From Maribacter hydrothermalis (GTDB lineage Bacteria; Bacteroidota; Bacteroidia; Flavobacteriales; Flavobacteriaceae), in NCBI RefSeq assembly GCF_001913155.1, contig NZ_CP018760.1:1860001-1924000 (forward strand): a DNA stretch of 64,000 nucleotides. The letters run 5' to 3'. The translations under genes and the position numbers were made by a program. This document shows, piece by piece, positions 45,275 to 53,539 of the stretch. Positions within the stretch are counted from its first letter, which is position 1. Every line of letters begins with the position of its first letter. Under the pieces are notes generated by a model. The model saw only the letters and a program-made list of their open reading frames with translations. It did no database searches and was not told where the DNA came from.

Positions 45275-46924
45275 ATGACAAATACATATTTTAAATCCAT
45301 TTTCATTTTATCAATCGCAGCCATATTAACTGGTTGTGGAAGTACTAGTCCTGCCGGTGGTAGCGGACTTATTTTAACTCCAGTAGAGAATATTGATACT
45401 TCTCCCTTAAAAATTGACGACTTATCGACAACCGAAAAAAAGAATTGGGGGCATTTAGATCTAGTTGCCGATACGATTCCCGGTATGAGCGTTGACAAGG
45501 CCTATGACGAAATAATAAAAAACAAGAAAGGTACTAAAACCATTGTTGCGGTATTAGATTCTGGAATTGATTTAAACCATGAAGACCTTAAAAATGTGTT
45601 ATGGACCAATACCAAAGAAAAAGCAGGTAATGGTAAAGATGATGATGGTAATGGCTACATAGACGATATTCATGGGTATAACTTCTTAGGAGAATCTTAC
45701 AACGAACAGTTAGAATATGTGCGTATGCTTCGCTTAAATATTGGTGACGCAACTACCTTATCTAAGGCAAAAGCTAAGTTAGACACCGAATATGCCGAGG
45801 CTTTACAAGGTAAACAACAATATGAGCAAATTTATCAAGCTGTAAAAAATGCTGATGCTGAAGTTAAAAAATATTTGAAAAAAGAATCGTACACTAAAAA
45901 AGATTTAGCGGATATAAAGACTACTGATCAAGCAATGCAACAAAATATTGCTATCCTTAATCAAATGTTCGGTATTAAAGATTCTATACCTGAAGTTTTA
46001 AAAGAGTTAAATAACGGTCTTACCTATTATTCAGAACAACTTAATTATAATCTAAATAAAGATTTTAATGGTAGAGAGCCCGTAGGTGATGATGCTTATG
46101 ATATTACCGATGTTAATTACGGAAATGGAAATCCTAAAAATAGAGTAGACGATGAAAGCCACGGTACACATGTTGCTGGTATAATTGCAGCAGAACGTAA
46201 TAACGGAAAAGGAGCAAACGGGGTTGCCAATAATGTTGCCATAATGAGTATTAGGGCAGTTCCTAATGGCGATGAGTATGATAAAGATATTGCTAGAGGT
46301 ATTCGTTATGCTGTTGATAACGGTGCTAGAGTAATAAACGGAAGTTTTGGAAAGTCTTTTTCTCCTAAAGCAGAATGGGTATATGAAGCTATAAAATATG
46401 CCGCTGAACATAATGTACTTTTTGTTCATGCAGCTGGTAATGATGGTGCTAATTTAGACGACCCAACCATTGGCAACTATCCTAATGACCAAGTAAAAAA
46501 TGGACCGGAAATTGCTGATAATGTAATTACCGTAGGTGCCTTAAACCCTAAATACGGTTCTGAGCTAGTGGCTAGCTATTCTAATTATGGTAAGGTAAAC
46601 GTAGATATTTTTGCTCCTGGTACCGATATTTATTCTAGCTATCCAAATAATGAGTACGAATACTCTCCTGGTACTTCTATGGCTGCTCCCGCAGTAGCAG
46701 GGGTTGCTGCTTTGGTTTTGTCTCAATACCCAACACTAACAGCGGCACAGGTTAAAAAGATAATTTTACAATCTGGGCTACCTATTAGAGCAAAAGTAAT
46801 ATTAGGCGGAGATAATGCTAAAAGTGCATCGCTAGACCAAATTTCTACTTCTGGTAAAATTGCAAATGCATACAATGCTTTAATATTAGCTAGCAAAGTA
46901 GCTGCCGGACAGATTCAATTATAA
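45275..46924 (+). CDS. Subtilisin-like S8 serine peptidase lipoprotein
   Basis: A 549-residue lipoprotein (lipobox ILTGC, Cys21). The S8 catalytic triad is D95 (VAVLDSGIDL), H296 (ESHGTHVAG) and S468 (PGTSMAAP). About 190 residues lie between the Asp and His, an insertion that is helical and charged (AKAKLDTEYAEALQGKQQ, YEQIYQAVKNADAEVKKYL), longer than in classic subtilisins. It is probably bound to the outer membrane and faces the periplasm or the surface. It is followed 16 bases later by the M1 peptidase gene, so the two are an operon for protein or peptide digestion. Confidence 0.92.
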   Translation: MTNTYFKSIFILSIAAILTGCGSTSPAGGSGLILTPVENIDTSPLKIDDLSTTEKKNWGHLDLVADTIPGMSVDKAYDEIIKNKKGTKTIVAVLDSGIDLNHEDLKNVLWTNTKEKAGNGKDDDGNGYIDDIHGYNFLGESYNEQLEYVRMLRLNIGDATTLSKAKAKLDTEYAEALQGKQQYEQIYQAVKNADAEVKKYLKKESYTKKDLADIKTTDQAMQQNIAILNQMFGIKDSIPEVLKELNNGLTYYSEQLNYNLNKDFNGREPVGDDAYDITDVNYGNGNPKNRVDDESHGTHVAGIIAAERNNGKGANGVANNVAIMSIRAVPNGDEYDKDIARGIRYAVDNGARVINGSFGKSFSPKAEWVYEAIKYAAEHNVLFVHAAGNDGANLDDPTIGNYPNDQVKNGPEIADNVITVGALNPKYGSELVASYSNYGKVNVDIFAPGTDIYSSYPNNEYEYSPGTSMAAPAVAGVAALVLSQYPTLTAAQVKKIILQSGLPIRAKVILGGDNAKSASLDQISTSGKIANAYNALILASKVAAGQIQL

Positions 46925-46940
46925 TAATTACAAGACAAAG

Positions 46941-48794
46941 ATGACTAAATCAATTTTTACTTTTTTAACCGTTTTATTTGCAATAGGGCTAGTAGCTCAG
47001 AATAAAACTGACTATTGGCAACAACATGTAGATTATACTATGGAAGTGGATATGGATGTTGATACTTTTCAATATACCGGAACACAAACTTTAGTATACA
47101 CGAATAACTCGCCAGACGAATTAAAAAGGGTTTACTTCCATTTATATTTTAATGCCTTTCAACCTGGTAGTGAAATGGATATTCGTTTACAGTCTATTGC
47201 AGATCCAGATGATAGAATGATTACTAAAGAAAAGAAAAGTAGAATAGCAACTCTTACAGAGAGCGAAATGGGATATTTACACCCGACTACTTTAACTCAA
47301 GATGGTAAAGAAGTTTCTTTTTCAGAGGAAGGTACCGTATTGGTAGTTGAATTAGCCTCTCCCATTGCCGCAGGTAGCAAGTCTACTTTTAATATGGCGT
47401 TTAAAGGTCAAGTGCCATTACAAATTAGACGTTCTGGTAGAAATAGTGAAGAAGGTGTTGCCTTATCTATGAGCCAATGGTATCCAAAATTGGCGGAATA
47501 TGATTTTGAAGGTTGGCATGCAGATCCTTATATTGCTCGTGAGTTTCAAGGTGTTTGGGGGGATTTTGATGTGAAATTAACTTTAGACAAAACGTATACC
47601 GTTGGTGGTACCGGTTATCTTCAAAACCCAAATGAAATTGGTCATGGTTATGAAAATGCTGGAACAAAAATTAAGAAACAAAAAGGCAAGACATTAACAT
47701 GGCATTTTAAAGCCCCTATGGTTCATGATTTTATGTGGGCTGCTGACCCTGACTATATTCATGACATTCAACAAGTTCCTAATGGTCCTGTGCTACATTT
47801 TCTTTATAAAAACAATCCTAAAATCTTAGAAAACTGGAAAAACCTTCAGCCTAAAACCGTTGCAGCAATGGAGTTTTTTAATAAGAATATAGGTAAATAT
47901 CCGTATGATCAATATTCGGTTATACAAGGTGGCGACGGCGGTATGGAATATGCTATGTCAACTTTAATAACCGGTGATCGTACCTTTGGTAGCCTTGTTG
48001 GTGTAATGGCGCACGAAATGGCGCATTCATGGTTTCAACACATATTAGCTACGAACGAAGCTAAACATGAATGGATGGATGAAGGGTTTACCTCCTTTAT
48101 TTCTAAACTTTGTATGAGTGAGATTATGGACTATGAAAAAGAAAACCCTTTTGAGGGTACCTACAAAGGGTATAGAAACCTAGCACTGTCTGGAAAAGAA
48201 CAGCCACAAACAACCCATGCAGACCGTTATGACCTAAACTTTGCATACGGAGTATCTGCCTATAGCAAAGGTTCTATCTTTTTATCGCAATTAGGATATG
48301 TAATTGGTCAAGACAAATTAATGGAGACCATTCGTAGGTACTATGATGAATTTAAATTTAAGCACCCGGTACCAAATGATATTAAACGAGTAGCTGAAAA
48401 AGTTTCCGGTTTTGAGCTAGATTGGTATTTAACCGATTGGACCCAAACCACTAACACTATTGACTACGGAATTAAAGAAGTTATTGCTGCAGAAAATACT
48501 ACAAAAGTAACTTTAGAGCGTTTAGGTACTATGCCAATGCCTTTAGATATTTTAGTGGTCTATAATGATGATACCAAAGAAACTTTCTACGCTCCTTTAC
48601 GTATGATGCGTGGTGAAAAGGAGAATCCGTATGCTGGTATTGAACGAACAATTATAGAAGATTGGGCCTGGGCTTACCCAACTTATAGTTTTGTAATCAA
48701 CAAACCACTATCATCAATAAAAGCAATTGTTATAGATCCTTCTCAACTAATGGCTGACATTATTTTAGAAAATAATGTTTGGCAAGCAGAGTAG
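46941..48794 (+). CDS. M1-family zinc metallopeptidase, secreted
   Basis: A 617-residue exported protein (signal peptide to about residue 20). The N-terminal beta domain is followed by the M1 zinc centre H358-E359-x2-H362 with the third ligand E381 at the usual 18-residue spacing (HEMAHSW and WMDEGFTSF). The exopeptidase GAMEN-like region reads GGMEYAM. It removes N-terminal residues from peptides in the periplasm or outside. Operon partner of the S8 peptidase. Confidence 0.92.
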   Translation: MTKSIFTFLTVLFAIGLVAQNKTDYWQQHVDYTMEVDMDVDTFQYTGTQTLVYTNNSPDELKRVYFHLYFNAFQPGSEMDIRLQSIADPDDRMITKEKKSRIATLTESEMGYLHPTTLTQDGKEVSFSEEGTVLVVELASPIAAGSKSTFNMAFKGQVPLQIRRSGRNSEEGVALSMSQWYPKLAEYDFEGWHADPYIAREFQGVWGDFDVKLTLDKTYTVGGTGYLQNPNEIGHGYENAGTKIKKQKGKTLTWHFKAPMVHDFMWAADPDYIHDIQQVPNGPVLHFLYKNNPKILENWKNLQPKTVAAMEFFNKNIGKYPYDQYSVIQGGDGGMEYAMSTLITGDRTFGSLVGVMAHEMAHSWFQHILATNEAKHEWMDEGFTSFISKLCMSEIMDYEKENPFEGTYKGYRNLALSGKEQPQTTHADRYDLNFAYGVSAYSKGSIFLSQLGYVIGQDKLMETIRRYYDEFKFKHPVPNDIKRVAEKVSGFELDWYLTDWTQTTNTIDYGIKEVIAAENTTKVTLERLGTMPMPLDILVVYNDDTKETFYAPLRMMRGEKENPYAGIERTIIEDWAWAYPTYSFVINKPLSSIKAIVIDPSQLMADIILENNVWQAE

Positions 48795-48822
48795 TTTCTT
48801 TTGCTAAACTTTAAGCAATTTA

Positions 48823-48846
48823 TGCCCTCATTTATGGGGGCAAATT
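48823..48846 (+). terminator. Possible terminator after the M1 peptidase gene
   Basis: A 7-bp stem (48823-48829 with 48836-48842, one T-G pair) with a 6-base loop, followed by only a weak T run (AATTACTT). Located 29 bases after the stop codon. Confidence 0.35.
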
Positions 48847-48883
48847 ACTTAGGCGCAACAAATAGAGAATTAATAGCGAAGAA

Positions 48884-48919
48884 CGGAGCGTAGCTTTATA
48901 AAGCTCGTTTATCCAGTAA
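48884..48919. repeat. Degenerate dispersed repeat, possible copy 3
   Basis: Begins with the same CGGAGC as 21060 and 36926 and ends with a 16-base stretch matching 14 of 16 bases of copy 2; the middle differs and forms a palindrome (AGCTTTATAAAGCT at 48892-48905). Located between the M1 gene and rnpA. Confidence 0.3.
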
Positions 48920-48940
48920 ATACTTTCAATACTAATTTTA

Positions 48941-49324
48941 ATGGACCAATCTTTCGGAAAAAAGGAAAAACTTAAGAGTAAAGCCCTCATCACACAATTG
49001 TTTGATGAAGGTAAAGGTGTTTCTGTTTATCCATTGAAATTAATTTATTTGTCTACGGAGAATAACGATAAACCATTACAAACTGGCGTTACTGTTTCCA
49101 AACGGAATTTTAAAAGTGCCGTAGACCGAAACAAGATCAAACGTTTACTGCGAGAGTCGTACAGGCTTAATAAAGCATTGGTTTTTAACAATACAGATGC
49201 TAAGTTTGCGTTTCTATTTTTATACCTTGGTAAGGATATGCCTTCTTTTATCCAATTAGACCAGAAAATGAAGCAGGTATTGAACAAGTTTAAGCTACAA
49301 ATTGATGAAAAAAATAGTAAGTAA
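48941..49324 (+). CDS. rnpA: Ribonuclease P protein component
   Basis: A 127-residue basic protein with the RnpA signature RNKIKRLLRESYR (about residues 64-76) preceded by TGVTVSKRNFKSAVD. It is the protein subunit of RNase P, which matures tRNA 5' ends. The ATG at 48941 (MDQSFGKKEKL) fits family starts. Its 3' end overlaps the S41 protease gene by 20 bases. Neither rpmH nor dnaA is next to it here. Confidence 0.93.
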   Translation: MDQSFGKKEKLKSKALITQLFDEGKGVSVYPLKLIYLSTENNDKPLQTGVTVSKRNFKSAVDRNKIKRLLRESYRLNKALVFNNTDAKFAFLFLYLGKDMPSFIQLDQKMKQVLNKFKLQIDEKNSK

Positions 49325-50933
49325 AAAAGTTCTTGTACCCATAATAGCTATTGCCTTTCTTTTTATAGGAAGTAGTTATAAAAGCGACTTCTTTGAAATT
49401 GCTAAGCAAATAGAAATCTTTACCACATTGTTCAAAGAATTGAACATGAATTATGTAGACGAAACCAACCCGGCCGAATTAATGGATACCGCCATTAAAA
49501 ACATGCTAGAAGAATTAGATCCTTATACCAAATTTTTAAATGAGCAAGATGTAGAGTCCTATAGAATTAACAATGCTGGTGAATATTCAGGAATAGGAGC
49601 TATGGTACGCTCTTTTAAAGATAGATTATTAATTGTAGAACCACATGAAGGCTACCCAGCGGACAAAGCTGGTTTAAAGGCCGGAGACGAAATAATTCAA
49701 ATAGGAGATATCAAAGTAACGGATTTTGAAGACAACGCCAGTGAGCTCTTAAAAGGCGCAAATGGCTCTACCGTGAATGTTACCTATAAAAGACAAGGAA
49801 AAATAAGTACCACGTCCATTACTCGTGAGGGTATAGAGGTTGATGCTGTTCCTTTTTTTAAAATGATTGATAATAAAACAGGGTATATCGTTTTAGCAAA
49901 GTTTAACGCTAAAGCCACTGAACAAACAAAATCTGCTTTATTAGATTTAAAAGGAAAAGGCGCTGAAAAAATTATACTAGATCTAAGAGGTAATCCTGGC
50001 GGATTATTATCTGAAGCTATTAATGTTACGAACTTATTTGTACCTAAAGGGGAACTTGTAGTTACCACAAAATCTAAGGTTAAAAAATTCAATCGCGAAT
50101 ACCACACAACTAACCAAGCGGTAGATGAAGAAATTCCGTTAGTAGTTTTAGTAAATGGAAGTAGTGCTTCTGCCAGTGAAATTGTATCTGGCAGTTTACA
50201 AGATTTAGACAGAGCCGTTATTATGGGTGCCAGAAGTTTCGGTAAAGGTTTAGTACAACGTCCGCTTAAACTTACCTATGGCACACAGTTAAAAGTTACT
50301 ATCTCTAGATACTACACTGCTTCGGGTCGTTGCATACAGGCATTGGATTATTGGAATAGAGACGACTCGGGAAATGCAGTTAGAAACACCACATTTAATG
50401 ATTTCTCTACCCGTAATGGCCGAAAAGTACAAGATGGTGGAGGTGTTCTACCGGATATTGAAATTGCAACCTCAAAAACAAATGACCTTACGTTAGCCTT
50501 GCTTCAAAACAACGTTATTTTTGACTATGCAACCGACTATCATTATGCACATAACTACACCTCGGTTTCTGATTTTAAATTTACCGATAGTGATTTTAAC
50601 GAATTTAAAGACTATGTAAAGCAAAGTAATTTCTCTTTTGAAACCAAAGCCGAAAAAGCAATTAAAAATGCCCTTTCGGGAGACGAAAATGATTTCTTAG
50701 GTACTGATGTTAAGGATAGTTACAAAACACTTTTAGCAAATATTGAAAAAGGTAAGATCAATGCTTTAGATAAGTACCAAAGCGAGATTCAAAAAAACCT
50801 AGAAGATGAAATAGTTACCCGTTATTTTTACCGAGATGGTTTGTACCAGTATTACCTAACTAATGACGATGCAATTTTAGCCGCTACAGAATTATTGGGT
50901 AATAATTCTAAGTATAGCGCAATTTTTAAATAG
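49305..50933 (+). CDS. S41-family C-terminal processing peptidase
   Basis: A 542-residue periplasmic protease with an N-terminal anchor (about 8-25), a PDZ domain (about 90-170, YSGIGAMVRSF and GLKAGDEIIQIGD) and the S41 catalytic domain with the Ser in NGSSASASEIVSG and the Lys in GARSFGKGLVQ (Ser/Lys dyad). Members trim C termini of periplasmic or outer-membrane proteins. The start at ATG 49305 overlaps rnpA by 20 bases; a TTG one codon earlier is an alternative. Confidence 0.92.
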   Translation: MKKIVSKKVLVPIIAIAFLFIGSSYKSDFFEIAKQIEIFTTLFKELNMNYVDETNPAELMDTAIKNMLEELDPYTKFLNEQDVESYRINNAGEYSGIGAMVRSFKDRLLIVEPHEGYPADKAGLKAGDEIIQIGDIKVTDFEDNASELLKGANGSTVNVTYKRQGKISTTSITREGIEVDAVPFFKMIDNKTGYIVLAKFNAKATEQTKSALLDLKGKGAEKIILDLRGNPGGLLSEAINVTNLFVPKGELVVTTKSKVKKFNREYHTTNQAVDEEIPLVVLVNGSSASASEIVSGSLQDLDRAVIMGARSFGKGLVQRPLKLTYGTQLKVTISRYYTASGRCIQALDYWNRDDSGNAVRNTTFNDFSTRNGRKVQDGGGVLPDIEIATSKTNDLTLALLQNNVIFDYATDYHYAHNYTSVSDFKFTDSDFNEFKDYVKQSNFSFETKAEKAIKNALSGDENDFLGTDVKDSYKTLLANIEKGKINALDKYQSEIQKNLEDEIVTRYFYRDGLYQYYLTNDDAILAATELLGNNSKYSAIFK

Positions 50934-50940
50934 TATAATA

Positions 50941-51816
50941 CTATTCGTAAGCACACGTTCTAGCGTCTGAAACCACATAATACTCTTTGTAATTAATAGC
51001 ATTTGGGTCCATGCACCCTTTTAGATTCCTAATTTTAATATCCTTGAAATCTATTGGTTGCCCTTCACTTTGCAAAGCAATCATTCCTTCTTTTAAGGGT
51101 TTGCCATCTTGTTTAATTTTAGGGTCAAAACCATTTGCTACTCCTCCTCCTATTTGTGGTTTTGTATACTCCAATACAGTTTTTCCGTTGATAATATGTG
51201 TAACTAAAGAGTCGTGTAGCACTATTAACTCTGCCGTTACCCATTGTTCCCCAAAATAAGTGTCTGAGGTAGAATTAATACAATGTCTTGGGTCAATTTT
51301 ACCGTTATAAACCACATCGGTACCTGGTGAACACATATTACCGGTTGGGCGCTCCTTACCTTCTTCTACTCCTGCCAAAAACTGCATCTCTACAGATATG
51401 GGCCAATCTTGTTCTTTCAACATTGTTTTAGGGTCTTGTGAATGAAACATGATACCGCTATTTTTAATCGTATACTCTGGTGCTCCTTGGTATAGCTCAC
51501 CAACAAAACGATACTGCATGGTTAAGTGAAAATCAGAAAATGGCTGATTGTAATATAAATGGGAAAACCGGTCATTAAAATCCCCCTCGTAGTTGTCGTA
51601 CCTAACTTTCACCATATTATCTTCGGCTCTAAACGTATCTCCATAATTATCACCCACTTCGTAATGATGAATTTTAGTTGTCCATCCGTCTAAATTAGTA
51701 CCATTAAACATGGTTTCCCAACCATCTTCCGCCTGTTGTGCTTGCGATACTCCAATCCCTATTGAAAATATAAATGCGTTAATTAATAAGCCCGACATAA
51801 GTACTTTTCTTCTCAT
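50941..51816 (-). CDS. DUF1080 secreted protein with C-terminal DP-x-NY-type Cys motif
   Basis: A 291-residue exported protein (signal peptide to about residue 27). A DUF1080 concanavalin-like domain covers about 30-255 (FNGTNLDGWTT, DFHLTMQYRFVGEL, NSGIMFHSQD, ALQSEGQPIDFKDIKIRNL). The last 25 residues carry GCMDPNAINYKEYY followed by a terminal Cys near the end, a variant of a short Cys-bounded motif often found at the ends of Bacteroidota extracellular proteins. Probably acts on or binds (3-keto-)glycosides. Convergent with the S41 gene (7 bases). Confidence 0.82.
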   Translation of the reverse strand: MRRKVLMSGLLINAFIFSIGIGVSQAQQAEDGWETMFNGTNLDGWTTKIHHYEVGDNYGDTFRAEDNMVKVRYDNYEGDFNDRFSHLYYNQPFSDFHLTMQYRFVGELYQGAPEYTIKNSGIMFHSQDPKTMLKEQDWPISVEMQFLAGVEEGKERPTGNMCSPGTDVVYNGKIDPRHCINSTSDTYFGEQWVTAELIVLHDSLVTHIINGKTVLEYTKPQIGGGVANGFDPKIKQDGKPLKEGMIALQSEGQPIDFKDIKIRNLKGCMDPNAINYKEYYVVSDARTCAYE

Positions 51817-52021
51817 TTGAAATAGTCTTAGAGTAAATAGTTAATGATATTAGCTGAAAACCATAGGTATTAATATGCTCCTAAATATAATAATTGTTCT
51901 GTAATAAAATTATTATGGTCTTTATACCAATTTGATTTTAAATACCAACACAATGAGTTCATTTATTATCGCTACTTTTAAATTAACAAACCGCAAGTAT
52001 CATATCTCAACAACATAAATT

Positions 52022-53527
52022 ATGCGTATTCACTTATTAATTGCCTCCAGTATTTTGTTAAGTTTATTTTCAAATGCTCAGGAATCTAAAAAAGAAACTC
52101 CCCTTAAACCAATACCAGAAGCAAAATCTTTTGTCACCAAACATCAAGGTGTTTTTGGAGGTAGAACCATCGACTATACCACAACTGCAAAAGAAACTTT
52201 TTTAACTAATAAAGAAGGGGACTCTATTGCAACATTTTGGTCGGTAGCCTATACAAAAACGGCTATAGGCGATGTTACTAAAAGGCCCGTAACCTTTGTT
52301 TTTAATGGCGGCCCAGGTTCTGCTTCTATGTGGCTACACATGGGGTTCTTTGGTCCTAAAATTGTAAAAGTAGATTCTGACGCCATACAAGATGATGGAG
52401 CTGCACCTTATAATTTAATAAACAACGAACATGGCTTATTAGATATAACCGACTTAGTATTTATAGACCCCGTAGGCACAGGTTATAGTAGGTTAGTAGG
52501 TACAGGTGAAGGTGAAGATTTTTACGGGCTTAAAGAAGATGTAGATTCTTTTGCACAATTTATTAGAACGTGGGTAACTGATAATGAACGCTGGTTTTCT
52601 CCAAAATACTTAGCGGGTGAAAGTTATGGTACCACGCGTGCTGCTGCACTTGGTAATGCCTTAGAGGGTTCTGGACAAAACATGGCCTTAAACGGAATGA
52701 TTTTAATATCTCAAGCTTTAGATTATGCTGGTTCTACCTCCGAACCTAATAATATAACATCATTCATAACTTATTTACCTAGTATGGCCGCTACTGCTTG
52801 GTATCATAAAAAAGCAGGTCAAGGTAAATCTTTAGTGGACTTTACTCAAGAATGTCGTGATTTCACCTACAATACATATATACCAGCGCTTTACAAAGGC
52901 AATCTTTTAAATGAAAACGAGAAAAATGCCATAGCCGAAAAATTAGCCTATTTCACTGGCTTAGATAAAACCTATATTCTACAATCTAACTTAAGAATAT
53001 TAATGGGCCGTTTTCAAAAACAATTGTTACTAGATAAAGGTTTGGCTATTGGTAGGTTAGATGGCCGTTTTATGGGTGATGAGGAAGATAAAGTCTCTGA
53101 AAAACCACATTTGGGCGATGCCGCTAGTTATCAAATAAGTGCGGCTTACACCGCTAGTCTTAACCATTATTTTGCTTCGGAATTAAAAATAAAAATGGAT
53201 AGGCCCTATATAACATCTGGTGGTGGTTCTAATTGGAGATGGAGAACTGTACCGGATAGTCAATATTGGGAACCAATGCCTGTAAATACCGCTCCTGAAT
53301 TAGGAGAAACCATGCGTAGAAACACAGCAATGAAAATTATGGTTGCTAGTGGGTATTATGATTTAATTACTCCGTTTTTTGATGCGGAGTATACTTTTGA
53401 TAGAAACGGCATAGTTAAGGAACGTGTGCAAATGAAATATTATGAAGGTGGCCATATGATGTATACACACGAGCCAGATTTAATACAATTAAGCAAAGAT
53501 ATTCGTGAGTTTATAACTGCCAATTAA
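52022..53527 (+). CDS. S10-family serine carboxypeptidase-like protein, secreted
   Basis: A 501-residue exported alpha/beta hydrolase (signal peptide to about 20). The oxyanion hole region FNGGPGSASMWLH, nucleophile S201 in GESYGTTRA, D447 (YYDLITP) and H478 (EGGHMMY) form the S10 triad in proper order. Cleaves C-terminal residues of peptides in the periplasm, preferably at acidic pH in known members. The next gene starts 12 bases later, so they form one unit. Confidence 0.9.
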   Translation: MRIHLLIASSILLSLFSNAQESKKETPLKPIPEAKSFVTKHQGVFGGRTIDYTTTAKETFLTNKEGDSIATFWSVAYTKTAIGDVTKRPVTFVFNGGPGSASMWLHMGFFGPKIVKVDSDAIQDDGAAPYNLINNEHGLLDITDLVFIDPVGTGYSRLVGTGEGEDFYGLKEDVDSFAQFIRTWVTDNERWFSPKYLAGESYGTTRAAALGNALEGSGQNMALNGMILISQALDYAGSTSEPNNITSFITYLPSMAATAWYHKKAGQGKSLVDFTQECRDFTYNTYIPALYKGNLLNENEKNAIAEKLAYFTGLDKTYILQSNLRILMGRFQKQLLLDKGLAIGRLDGRFMGDEEDKVSEKPHLGDAASYQISAAYTASLNHYFASELKIKMDRPYITSGGGSNWRWRTVPDSQYWEPMPVNTAPELGETMRRNTAMKIMVASGYYDLITPFFDAEYTFDRNGIVKERVQMKYYEGGHMMYTHEPDLIQLSKDIREFITAN

Positions 53528-53539
53528 TATTATCCTTTA

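Noticed and set aside
46052..46429. 125-codon ORF antisense to the subtilase gene
   Set aside because: Translation is Ile- and Ser-rich, as expected from the complement of coding DNA, and the plus strand holds the catalytic His region of a clear S8 peptidase.
39018..51931. TTTATACCAAT-like string at about 39018 and 51921
   Set aside because: Only about 11 bases in common and no wider similarity.
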